From assembly GCA_031255115.1 (NCBI GenBank), contig JAIRTD010000026.1:1-5637 (forward strand): a stretch of DNA of 5,637 nt, read 5' to 3'. Below, piece by piece: positions 1 through 5,344 of this stretch (position 1 is its first letter; the number at the start of each line of letters is the position of its first letter). Under the pieces are notes generated by a model. The model saw only the letters and a program-made list of their open reading frames with translations, was not told the DNA's origin and made no database searches. The translations under genes were made by a program, and so were the position numbers. The DNA is from Spirochaetaceae bacterium (GTDB lineage Bacteria > Spirochaetota > Spirochaetia > Treponematales > Breznakiellaceae).

Positions 1-37
1 ATAACCAGCCGGGTTTGTTACACAGGCCCTTGTTTCT

Positions 38-1189
38 TCACCGCGCCCGGTTGATGCGCTGTACCGGCGCGGCCAGGGCCCTGAGCCTGACCACCCTGCC
101 GCCTCCCAGTTCGGGGAAGGCCCTGAAACGCTGGCCGTCATCAGAAAAGGGCGCGGGTTTTTCTCCGGGAAATGGCGGATAACGCGCCTGGGACCACTGT
201 ATCCGTTCATCGCCCAGCCGCCACTCAGGATGGGCCGGATCAAAATGTATATAGGATTCGTGAACCCCTCTCTCGTTCAGGGGAGCCTCGTCAGTACATT
301 GCAGATACCGTATGGTTCCGGTCCCCAGGTTCACGGACTGAATGATCGCCGAATGTACCATGGACCCGTCCGCCCCCCTGAACAGCAGCACGTCAAGGGG
401 CCGTAAGTTTCCTACCCTGTCGTCGACCGAAAGGATTTCGGGGCTTCGGGAATTAAAAAACCTCGTGCCCGCGTACCTGGCCGCGTCGCCCGGCCTCGGC
501 GCTCCAAGAGAACGGCGGAGCGCGCTGCCAAGATCAAGCCCGCCCCGGCGGGCGGTGTAGTTGAGGATGTGCCAGACAAAGCCGGAACAGTCCATGCCGG
601 CCCAGCCAATGCAGTACAGGTAGTTGTACACATCGCTCTGGCTGATCTCGTCTCCTCCGCTGAGTACATAGGGCCTGTGGGGAAGCCCCCGGTAAGAACC
701 TGCCTTCATTCTTGCTATGTCAAAAATATCCTGCGATGTCGTCCAGGTCCTTGAGGGAATATCGAGAATCATGACCTTTTCTCTCCCGTTGCTGATTTCT
801 GACGCATAACGGGAAAAATCATCGCTCTCAAGGACGGCGCCGATAATATTCCAGAGAAAAGAAGGATCGGCCTTGCCGCCGCCTATGAATTCCCATTCAG
901 TATCAGCAAGCTCGCTTCGTTCGTAATTCTGGGCAAAGGGCATTCTGAGCGTCATCACCCGTCTGCCTATGATAAAGGTCTTAAAACATTCCCGGTAGGC
1001 TTCTTCGATTACCGCCTCAACCCCGTTCCCCCAGACCCGCGCCGGATCGGAAAAACTTGCCAGCGGATCGGTTTCGGCGGCGGGGAGAAAAACGGACCGG
1101 ACCAGCAGGAGGAAAAGCAAAACAACGGCGCTTCCGGAACCGGGGGTAAAGCATGGTCCTGGATATTTTTTAAGAAACAGGCTTTTCAT
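38..1189 (-). CDS. Exported NlpC/P60-like cysteine hydrolase (putative peptidoglycan peptidase)
   Basis: 383-residue protein from the ATG at 1189. The N-terminus has a basic stretch (MKSLFLKK) and a hydrophobic run near residues 21-36 (AVVLLFLLLV...), ending around LPAAE; I read this as a signal peptide with uncertain cleavage site. No lipobox is visible. Seen directly: DCSGFV with the candidate nucleophile Cys201, then a PLDVLLF strand and MVHSAII with His279, followed by QCTDEAP. This Cys/His order and the DCSGF and 'P-x-D-hydrophobic' signatures are those of NlpC/P60 papain-fold amidases, which usually cut peptide bonds in cell-wall stem peptides. The Cys-His distance (78 residues) is longer than typical, implying an insertion. 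The roughly 170 residues between signal peptide and catalytic domain match no domain I recognise. Its start lies inside the end of nagB, so the two are probably co-transcribed and coupled. Family placement is fairly firm; substrate is inferred. Confidence 0.75.
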   Translation of the reverse strand: MKSLFLKKYPGPCFTPGSGSAVVLLFLLLVRSVFLPAAETDPLASFSDPARVWGNGVEAVIEEAYRECFKTFIIGRRVMTLRMPFAQNYERSELADTEWEFIGGGKADPSFLWNIIGAVLESDDFSRYASEISNGREKVMILDIPSRTWTTSQDIFDIARMKAGSYRGLPHRPYVLSGGDEISQSDVYNYLYCIGWAGMDCSGFVWHILNYTARRGGLDLGSALRRSLGAPRPGDAARYAGTRFFNSRSPEILSVDDRVGNLRPLDVLLFRGADGSMVHSAIIQSVNLGTGTIRYLQCTDEAPLNERGVHESYIHFDPAHPEWRLGDERIQWSQARYPPFPGEKPAPFSDDGQRFRAFPELGGGRVVRLRALAAPVQRINRAR

Positions 1190-1997
1190 GGATCCCTTCG
1201 GCAGACTTGCAAGATAAGCCTTCAAGTTCCTTGAAGTACTGTACGGTCTCGTCTTTAAGGGCGCAGGCGGCGTCCTCGTCGCAGACCATGATCGAGCGCC
1301 GGTGAAGCTGGAGAACCGAAAGGGGACAGGCGTGGCTTACCGCGCCTTCGATGCCGTTGCGGAGGGCCTGGGCCTTGTTTTTTCCCGAGGCGATGATCAA
1401 AAGCTCCCGCGCGTCCATGATGGTTCCTATGCCCACCGTAAGGGCCGTGGCCGGGACACTGGCGCTGTCGCCGCCGAAGAAGCGGGCATTGGCGTTTCTG
1501 GTACTCCAGGTGAGGGTCTTGACCCTGGTCCGGGAATGTAAGGACGAAAAAGGTTCGTTAAACGCTATGTGGCCGTCCTCGCCGACACCGCCCAAAAAGA
1601 GCTCAACGCCGCCTGAGTCAAGTATCTTCTGTTCGAAGGCCGCGCATTCGGCGTCGCTGTCCGCGGCGAGGCCGTCAAGGATATGGGTGTTTTCAGGCTT
1701 GATATCAATATGGCTAAAAAAATTATCCGCCATAAAACGGTGGTAGCTCCGGGGATCTTCCGCGCCGAGCCCCGAATATTCATCCATATTGAAGGTAAGC
1801 ACCGAGGCAAAGGAAAGCCCTTCGCTTTGATGAAGCCGTATAAGCTCCCGGTAAACGCCCAGAGGGCTCCCCCCGGTAGGAAGGCCGAGGACAAAGGGCC
1901 TTTCCGGCGCGGGCCTGAAGGCTGCTATCTTCGCGGCAATGTAGCGGGCGGTCCAGAGACTTACGGCTTCATAATTTTTCTCGATAATAAGACGCAT
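1170..1997 (-). CDS. nagB: Glucosamine-6-phosphate deaminase NagB
   Basis: 275-residue cytoplasmic enzyme converting glucosamine-6-phosphate to fructose-6-phosphate and ammonia, the step joining amino-sugar catabolism to glycolysis. It aligns from residue 1 with the E. coli enzyme (266 residues, recalled) without gaps in the core. Visible signatures: FVLGLPTGGSP near 35-45 (phosphate-binding loop), NMDEY with Asp72, and GEDGHIAFNE with Asp141, His143 and Glu148, the known catalytic residues. The E. coli allosteric-site residues Ser151, Arg158, Lys160, Thr161 and Tyr254 are all present at the same numbers, so activation by N-acetylglucosamine-6-phosphate is likely. The last 10 or so residues exceed E. 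coli length and encode the overlap with the next gene. Nine bases separate it from the upstream flavodiiron gene and no clear Shine-Dalgarno precedes its ATG, so translational coupling is plausible. No nagA or sugar transporter is in the window. Identification is firm. Confidence 0.97.
   Translation of the reverse strand: MRLIIEKNYEAVSLWTARYIAAKIAAFRPAPERPFVLGLPTGGSPLGVYRELIRLHQSEGLSFASVLTFNMDEYSGLGAEDPRSYHRFMADNFFSHIDIKPENTHILDGLAADSDAECAAFEQKILDSGGVELFLGGVGEDGHIAFNEPFSSLHSRTRVKTLTWSTRNANARFFGGDSASVPATALTVGIGTIMDARELLIIASGKNKAQALRNGIEGAVSHACPLSVLQLHRRSIMVCDEDAACALKDETVQYFKELEGLSCKSAEGIHEKPVS
1193..1198 (-). promoter_or_regulatory. Shine-Dalgarno deciding the NlpC/P60-like start
   Basis: On the minus strand GAAGGGATCC precedes the ATG at 1189, with AAGG five bases from the start codon. 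A longer reading from a TTG at 1225 adds 12 residues, but its nearest AAGGA is only two bases from the TTG, and it would put a long stretch ahead of the hydrophobic core. The ATG start is therefore preferred. Confidence 0.6.
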
Positions 1998-2006
1998 AGC
2001 TATACT

Positions 2007-3224
2007 TTATAAGCTCTGCACGCGTCGGGCAAGCTCCCTGCCCCGCGCTTCGAGAAGGGCGAGCGTTTCACCGTCAGGGAAGCCCGGCCATTCCAGGGCT
2101 TCCATGCTGGTCCAGGAAAGCTTTTCCAGGGTTCCTTCGTATTCCTTTTTCGCGCCGCCCGCCCAGCCCCAGGAACCGATACGGAGTACGGTCTTGCCTG
2201 AGATATGTTTACGCCGGAATATGTCAAGCACATAGGCCATAGGGGGGAATACGGCGTATTCGTAAGTGGGCATGGCGATGACAAGACCGGCGCTTTTATA
2301 CGCGCCGGCAAGCACATAGGACACGTCCTCGTCAGGAACCCGGTACGCGGTATAGGGAACGCCTTCGGCTTCTATGCCCCGTATTACCGCGTCCACCCCG
2401 GCTTTGGTGTTCCCGTACATGGAACCCCAGATGACGCATATTTCTTTTTCGGTTTTTCCCCTGGCATAGGCGGCATAGTCAAGGTAGCGCTTAATGATGG
2501 CATTGGGGTCTTTTCTCCATACAGGGCCGTGGCTTGGGGCCACGCAGTTTATGACGGGGACCGTTTCCCTGATTTTCTGTATGCCCTTTTCGACAAAGGA
2601 CGAAAAAGAAGCGATTATGTTTGAATAATAGCGGAGCGTTTCTTCTTCAAAAAAGGCGTGTTCTTCGGCGCTTAACTGGTCGTCAAAAACCTTGTCCCCC
2701 AGAGCGCCAAACGCGCCGAAAGCGTCGCAGGAAAAAAGGGTCCCCGAGGCTTCATCATAAGTAACCATAGTCTCAGGCCAGTGTATGTTGGGGGTCTCGA
2801 TAAAGCGGAGTATTCTTCCTTTGCCCAGATCAAGGCTGTCCCCGTCCCGCAGCTCCTTGAGCCTTTCGGTGATTCCGTAAAAGGACCTGACGAGCTTAAT
2901 GCCTTTGGGCGTGGCGAGAATTTCGGCCCTGGTATTGACGCGGAAAAATTCCCGGAGCCAGCCCGTATGATCAGGTTCAAGATGGTTGAGTATGAGATAG
3001 TCAATATCCGCAAAGGAGAGGCCCAGTTCGGAGAGTTTTGCCTCAAGCTGCCCGGGCGCGTCCGTCCAGTCCCTGACCAGGTCTATGAGGGCGGTTTTTT
3101 CTCCCCTTACCAGATAACAGTTGAGCGAAACGCCCCGGGCTACGGGCCAGATTCCTTCAAAAAGATCCTTAGTTTGAATATCAGCGTGAACGCAGTATAC
3201 GCCGTCCGAGATGGTATGGAGCAT
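2007..3224 (-). CDS. fprA: Class A flavodiiron protein (FprA-type O2/NO reductase)
   Basis: 405-residue cytoplasmic two-domain enzyme. The N-terminal metallo-beta-lactamase-like domain (about 1-250) carries every diiron ligand expected in the family: His81, Glu83, Asp85 and His86 in NHLEPDHTGW, His148 in NIHWPE, Asp167 in SCDAFG, and His232 in PSHGP. The flavodoxin domain (about 260-400) has the FMN phosphate loop WGSMYGNT at 266-273 and later AMPTYEY and GSWGWAGG loops. There is no C-terminal rubredoxin or flavin-reductase extension, so electrons must come from a separate rubredoxin or similar donor not seen here. Known members reduce O2 to water and/or NO to N2O; which one applies cannot be read from sequence. 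The frame extends to a TTG at 3341, but those 39 residues lie within the repeat-rich leader and do not resemble the family. The ATG at 3224 gives the usual N-terminus and canonical ligand numbering. It heads the group with nagB and the NlpC/P60-like gene. Confidence 0.95.
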   Translation of the reverse strand: MLHTISDGVYCVHADIQTKDLFEGIWPVARGVSLNCYLVRGEKTALIDLVRDWTDAPGQLEAKLSELGLSFADIDYLILNHLEPDHTGWLREFFRVNTRAEILATPKGIKLVRSFYGITERLKELRDGDSLDLGKGRILRFIETPNIHWPETMVTYDEASGTLFSCDAFGAFGALGDKVFDDQLSAEEHAFFEEETLRYYSNIIASFSSFVEKGIQKIRETVPVINCVAPSHGPVWRKDPNAIIKRYLDYAAYARGKTEKEICVIWGSMYGNTKAGVDAVIRGIEAEGVPYTAYRVPDEDVSYVLAGAYKSAGLVIAMPTYEYAVFPPMAYVLDIFRRKHISGKTVLRIGSWGWAGGAKKEYEGTLEKLSWTSMEALEWPGFPDGETLALLEARGRELARRVQSL

Positions 3225-3234
3225 GGCGCTTGTT

Positions 3235-3239
3235 TCCTT
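3235..3239 (-). promoter_or_regulatory. Shine-Dalgarno of the flavodiiron gene
   Basis: AAGGA on the minus strand, ten bases before the ATG at 3224. It supports that start over the upstream in-frame TTG at 3341, and leaves an untranslated leader with a repeat array between this gene and the response regulator. Confidence 0.6.
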
Positions 3240-3252
3240 ATTTATAAATAAA

Positions 3253-3334
3253 TCTGTTCCAAAACCCGGCCGGGATTGAAACAGATACTTGAAACAAATA
3301 ATCAGGATTGTTTCAAAATTGAAGTTTTGAAACA
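3253..3334. promoter_or_regulatory. Operator-like array of TTGAAACA repeats upstream of the flavodiiron gene
   Basis: Within 80 bases lie TTGAAACA at 3276-3283, 3289-3296 and 3327-3334, its complement TGTTTCAA at 3309-3316, and a one-mismatch complement TGTTCCAA at 3255-3262. The last two forward/reverse copies extend to a perfect inverted repeat: arms TGTTTCAAAA (3309-3318) and TTTTGAAACA (3325-3334) around a 6-base spacer. Copies at 3255 and 3276 flank the palindrome CCCGGCCGGG (3265-3274), making a second, imperfect inverted repeat over 3253-3285. The location just ahead of an O2/NO-defence gene, with centres mostly about two helical turns apart, suggests cooperative binding by a dimeric repressor or activator. 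The motif is not a canonical Rex, FNR, PerR or Fur site as I know them. I could not identify a convincing promoter in this leader. The repeats are directly seen; the regulatory role is inferred. Confidence 0.6.
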
Positions 3335-3376
3335 GCCTCAATAGTAAGATCGGCTGCAGCGCCGCTTATACGCGCG

Positions 3377-3814
3377 TCAGCGTTTTAGAACCGAAACTAC
3401 CCTTTCGAGAACCTTTTTCCGGTCCAGGGGTTTTACGATATAGCTCTTTGCCCCCAGAAGCAGTGACTTTTTGACAACGTCCTCTTTGCCCAGCGCGCTG
3501 ACCATGATGACCGTTGCTTCTTTATCAAATTCCAGGATTTTCTCAAGAGCGGTAACTCCGTCCATGACCGGCATGGTTATGTCCATGGTAACCAGGTCAA
3601 TGTTCGGATACAGCTCCTTATACTTTTCTACCCCCTGGGCGCCATCGGCAGCAGTGGCGGCTATTTCGAACCCCTCTGATGTAAATACCTGCCCAAGTTG
3701 TTTGGCGATAAACATTGAATCGTCGACGATGAGCACCCGGTAAGAACCGCCCTCGGGTTTTATCCCTTCGGGATCTTTTGCGTTTATGCTGGGCATATCA
3801 CTCTTTGCAATCAT
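3377..3814 (-). CDS. Single-domain CheY-like response regulator
   Basis: 145-residue cytoplasmic phosphoacceptor protein made of one receiver domain (about 25-145) after a short polar N-terminal tail. All receiver residues are present: the acidic pair Asp31-Asp32 in VLIVDDS, the phosphorylated Asp78 in MDITMPVMDG, Ser106 in IMVSALG, and Lys128-Pro129 in SYIVKPL, with Tyr125 as the aromatic switch residue. There is no DNA-binding or enzymatic output domain, so it probably acts by protein contact, as CheY does at the flagellar motor, or as a phosphorelay intermediate. No histidine kinase or other chemotaxis gene lies beside it, so its partner is unknown and I withhold the name cheY. Start: the ATG at 3814 follows GAGGAG (3824-3829) by nine bases; Met7 is a weaker alternative. 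It has its own promoter, and a 152-base leader separates it from the flavodiiron gene downstream, so they need not share a transcript. Confidence 0.93.
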   Translation of the reverse strand: MIAKSDMPSINAKDPEGIKPEGGSYRVLIVDDSMFIAKQLGQVFTSEGFEIAATAADGAQGVEKYKELYPNIDLVTMDITMPVMDGVTALEKILEFDKEATVIMVSALGKEDVVKKSLLLGAKSYIVKPLDRKKVLERVVSVLKR

Positions 3815-3838
3815 TACGGCACGCTCCTCTTCCTTAAT

Positions 3839-3867
3839 ACTCTATGCCATCGTTCTTTGCAAGTCAA
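3839..3867 (-). promoter_or_regulatory. Sigma70-type promoter of the response regulator
   Basis: On the minus strand TTGACT (3862-3867) and TAGAGT (3839-3844) are separated by exactly 17 bases. The -35 box matches consensus at five of six positions and the -10 at four of six. Transcription would start near 3832, leaving a short leader that carries the GAGGAG ribosome site. Confidence 0.6.
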
Positions 3868-3902
3868 GAACAGTTTAGGAAAACCCGGTTCTTTGTTTTC
3901 CG

Positions 3903-5015
3903 ATGTGTAAACTTATGTTGTTCAAACGCACGGGCCGCCCCGCGGAACCATACAAACAACCAGCCATGATAGACTATACTATCTTTATGGATCTTATGCT
4001 AGCTCCCATGGCCGAATTAAGCCACCGGGCCCTGCGGGAACTCATTGCCTCTTTTGGCGGCTGCGACGCCTATTTTACCGAAATGATAAGCGCCGCCGCT
4101 CTGCTTTCAGGCGGCGAATTTGAACCCTATTATATGGATAATTTGCCAGAACCAGAAAAGCTTGTCTACCAGCTTGCGGGCGCCCATGAGGACCAACTGG
4201 CCCGAGCCGCGGCCCTTTTGGATAAAAGGGAATGCGCCGGCATTGATATCAATATGGGCTGCGCCGCTCCGGCCATTACCAGGACCGGAGCGGGGATTAA
4301 ATGGATGTATTCCCCCGAAAAAGCCACTAAAATGATAGAAAAAGTCCGCAAATCTGTCAAAAAACGTCTAAGTGTCAAACTCAGGCTGGGTCCTGGCGAG
4401 AATTTTGAGTATCTTTTGGATTTTTGCCGGGCCCTGGAAAATGCGGGGACAGAGCTTATCACTCTTCACCCCCGTACCGCGAGAGAAAAATTCCGCCGCA
4501 AGGCCAGGTGGCAGTATGTAGAAGCCCTGGCCAAGGAACTTTCCATCCCGGTCGCGGGAAACGGAGATATTGCCGACGCCGCGGAACTTGCCTTGAGGGC
4601 CTGGGGTCAGGACCGGGGCCCCTGGAAGGCAGTCATGGCCGGCCGCGCGGCCGTGCGCCGCCCCTGGATTTTTTCTCAGGCCAGGCTGCTAAAAACCGCC
4701 TCCGGCAGCGCCGGAACAGAGGACGCGCCCCAAACAAACGCCGTGTCAGGGCCCGTTGGGGCCGCCACTGTTTTGCCTGAAGCCGCCGGAAAAACGCCTC
4801 CGGCGCTCATCGAAGAAACGGGGCTCCGCTTTTTGGAACTCCTTTCCCGTTATCAGCCCCCTCCCTTTCATCTTTCCCGGGCGCGGCGTTTTTTTTATTA
4901 TTTTTGCGACAACCTTATCTGGGGGAACCATGTAAAGACCCTCCTTAATAAAGAAGAAAGTCTTTCAGGCATCGCCCAAGCCAGGACAAAATATTTTAAA
5001 AGCAACGCCGAATAG
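3903..5015 (+). CDS. dus: tRNA-dihydrouridine synthase (Dus family)
   Basis: FMN enzyme reducing specific uridines in the tRNA D-loop region to dihydrouridine with NADPH. Up to 370 residues. TIM-barrel motifs in order: LAPMAELSHRALR (33-45), EMISAAAL (60-67), DINMGC with the candidate proton-donor Cys120, VKLRLG with Lys159, LHPRTA with His189, AGNGDI (218-223) and AGRAAVRRPWIF (246-257). The helical tRNA-binding domain follows (about 300-370). Between them, about 263-299 is a low-complexity Ala/Gly/Pro/Thr-rich linker. The residue after Cys120 is Ala (GCAAP) rather than the GCP common in DusA/B/C, so I do not assign a subfamily. The start is unclear: ATGs at 3903, 3966 and 3987 are in frame, none with a good ribosome site. 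Family N-termini fit 3966 or 3987 best, and the first 21 residues look unconserved; the coordinates give the longest version. It diverges from the response regulator. Confidence 0.93.
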   Translation: MCKLMLFKRTGRPAEPYKQPAMIDYTIFMDLMLAPMAELSHRALRELIASFGGCDAYFTEMISAAALLSGGEFEPYYMDNLPEPEKLVYQLAGAHEDQLARAAALLDKRECAGIDINMGCAAPAITRTGAGIKWMYSPEKATKMIEKVRKSVKKRLSVKLRLGPGENFEYLLDFCRALENAGTELITLHPRTAREKFRRKARWQYVEALAKELSIPVAGNGDIADAAELALRAWGQDRGPWKAVMAGRAAVRRPWIFSQARLLKTASGSAGTEDAPQTNAVSGPVGAATVLPEAAGKTPPALIEETGLRFLELLSRYQPPPFHLSRARRFFYYFCDNLIWGNHVKTLLNKEESLSGIAQARTKYFKSNAE

Positions 5016-5038
5016 GCTTTTTCGATAAGCCGGTTTTT
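5015..5038 (+). terminator. Weak candidate terminator after dus
   Basis: GGCTT (5015-5019) can pair with AAGCC (5027-5031) across a 7-base loop, followed two bases later by five T (5034-5038). The stem begins at the last base of the dus stop codon. The stem is only five base pairs, so efficiency is doubtful, but position and T run fit an intrinsic terminator. Confidence 0.4.
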
Positions 5039-5046
5039 GCGGCCTC

Positions 5047-5083
5047 CCATGCGGCGCAGGGCCCGATTTAGGCTATCGCATGG
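5047..5083. repeat. Inverted repeat CCATGCG / CGCATGG
   Basis: Perfect 7-base arms at 5047-5053 and 5077-5083 enclose 23 bases, downstream of dus and just ahead of the rightward promoter. It could be a protein-binding site or an RNA stem; no T run follows, so it is not an obvious terminator. Function unknown. Confidence 0.35.
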
Positions 5084-5114
5084 TATAGTGCCAAACCTGT
5101 TACCGGATAAGGCA

Positions 5115-5143
5115 TTGACATAGTGAAACCGGGCGAGTATACA
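5115..5143 (+). promoter_or_regulatory. Strong sigma70-like promoter with no recognisable gene downstream
   Basis: A perfect -35 box TTGACA (5115-5120), a 17-base spacer and a -10 box TATACA (5138-5143, four of six) predict a start near 5150 reading rightward. Only a five-codon frame (ATG at 5151) follows at once, then AT-rich sequence full of stops. It may serve a small RNA, or a gene displaced by the GC-rich block beginning near 5345. The match is directly seen; activity is inferred. Confidence 0.5.
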
Positions 5144-5149
5144 GGGAGT

Positions 5150-5344
5150 TATGCGACATACCCCCTAAAATTTGTTTAAAAATTATATAAAATAATGAAT
5201 TGTTAAATGATTTTAGTTTTAATCAACAACCGCGCGGCAGAGCCGCGGGATATTAAACCCTCGCCACGAATAAAAATCGCAAAAGAAAATTGCAATAAAG
5301 ATAAAGAATATAATTTTTTTAGAGAAATTGATTTATAGAAAATA
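5150..5344. other. AT-rich stretch without a gene
   Basis: No coding frame of useful length on either strand. It contains one compact GC hairpin, CGCGGC-AGA-GCCGCG (5233-5247), standing out from AT-rich flanks, and an isolated perfect -10-like TATAAT (5309-5314) immediately before a T run (5314-5320) with no properly spaced -35 box. If the promoter at 5115 is active, this would be the body or leader of its transcript. No known RNA family was recognised. Confidence 0.5.

Noticed and set aside
1190..1225. Longer N-terminus for the NlpC/P60-like protein from a TTG at 1225
   Set aside because: The nearest AAGGA is only two bases from the TTG, the extension deepens the nagB overlap, and the ATG at 1189 gives a better ribosome site and signal-peptide layout.
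2205..3251. Plus-strand frames of 139 and 156 codons opposite the flavodiiron gene
   Set aside because: They are antisense shadows of a gene with complete active-site motifs, and neither has a recognisable domain or a ribosome site worth noting.
3253..3334. The TTGAAACA cluster as a CRISPR array
   Set aside because: Units are only 8-10 bases, occur in both orientations and have unequal spacing of about 5-13 bases; no CRISPR repeat-spacer pattern and no cas gene.
3225..3341. 39-residue N-terminal extension of the flavodiiron protein from a TTG at 3341
   Set aside because: It falls in the repeat-rich leader, does not resemble the family, and the ATG at 3224 has an AAGGA and restores canonical ligand numbering.
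3351..3366. GC-rich hairpin after the response regulator as an intrinsic terminator
   Set aside because: Only about four base pairs can form cleanly and no T run follows on the minus strand.
4424..4780. 118-codon plus-strand frame within dus
   Set aside because: It is a shifted reading of dus; the dus frame carries all conserved motifs, while this one gives an Arg/Gly/Pro-rich product typical of a shadow.
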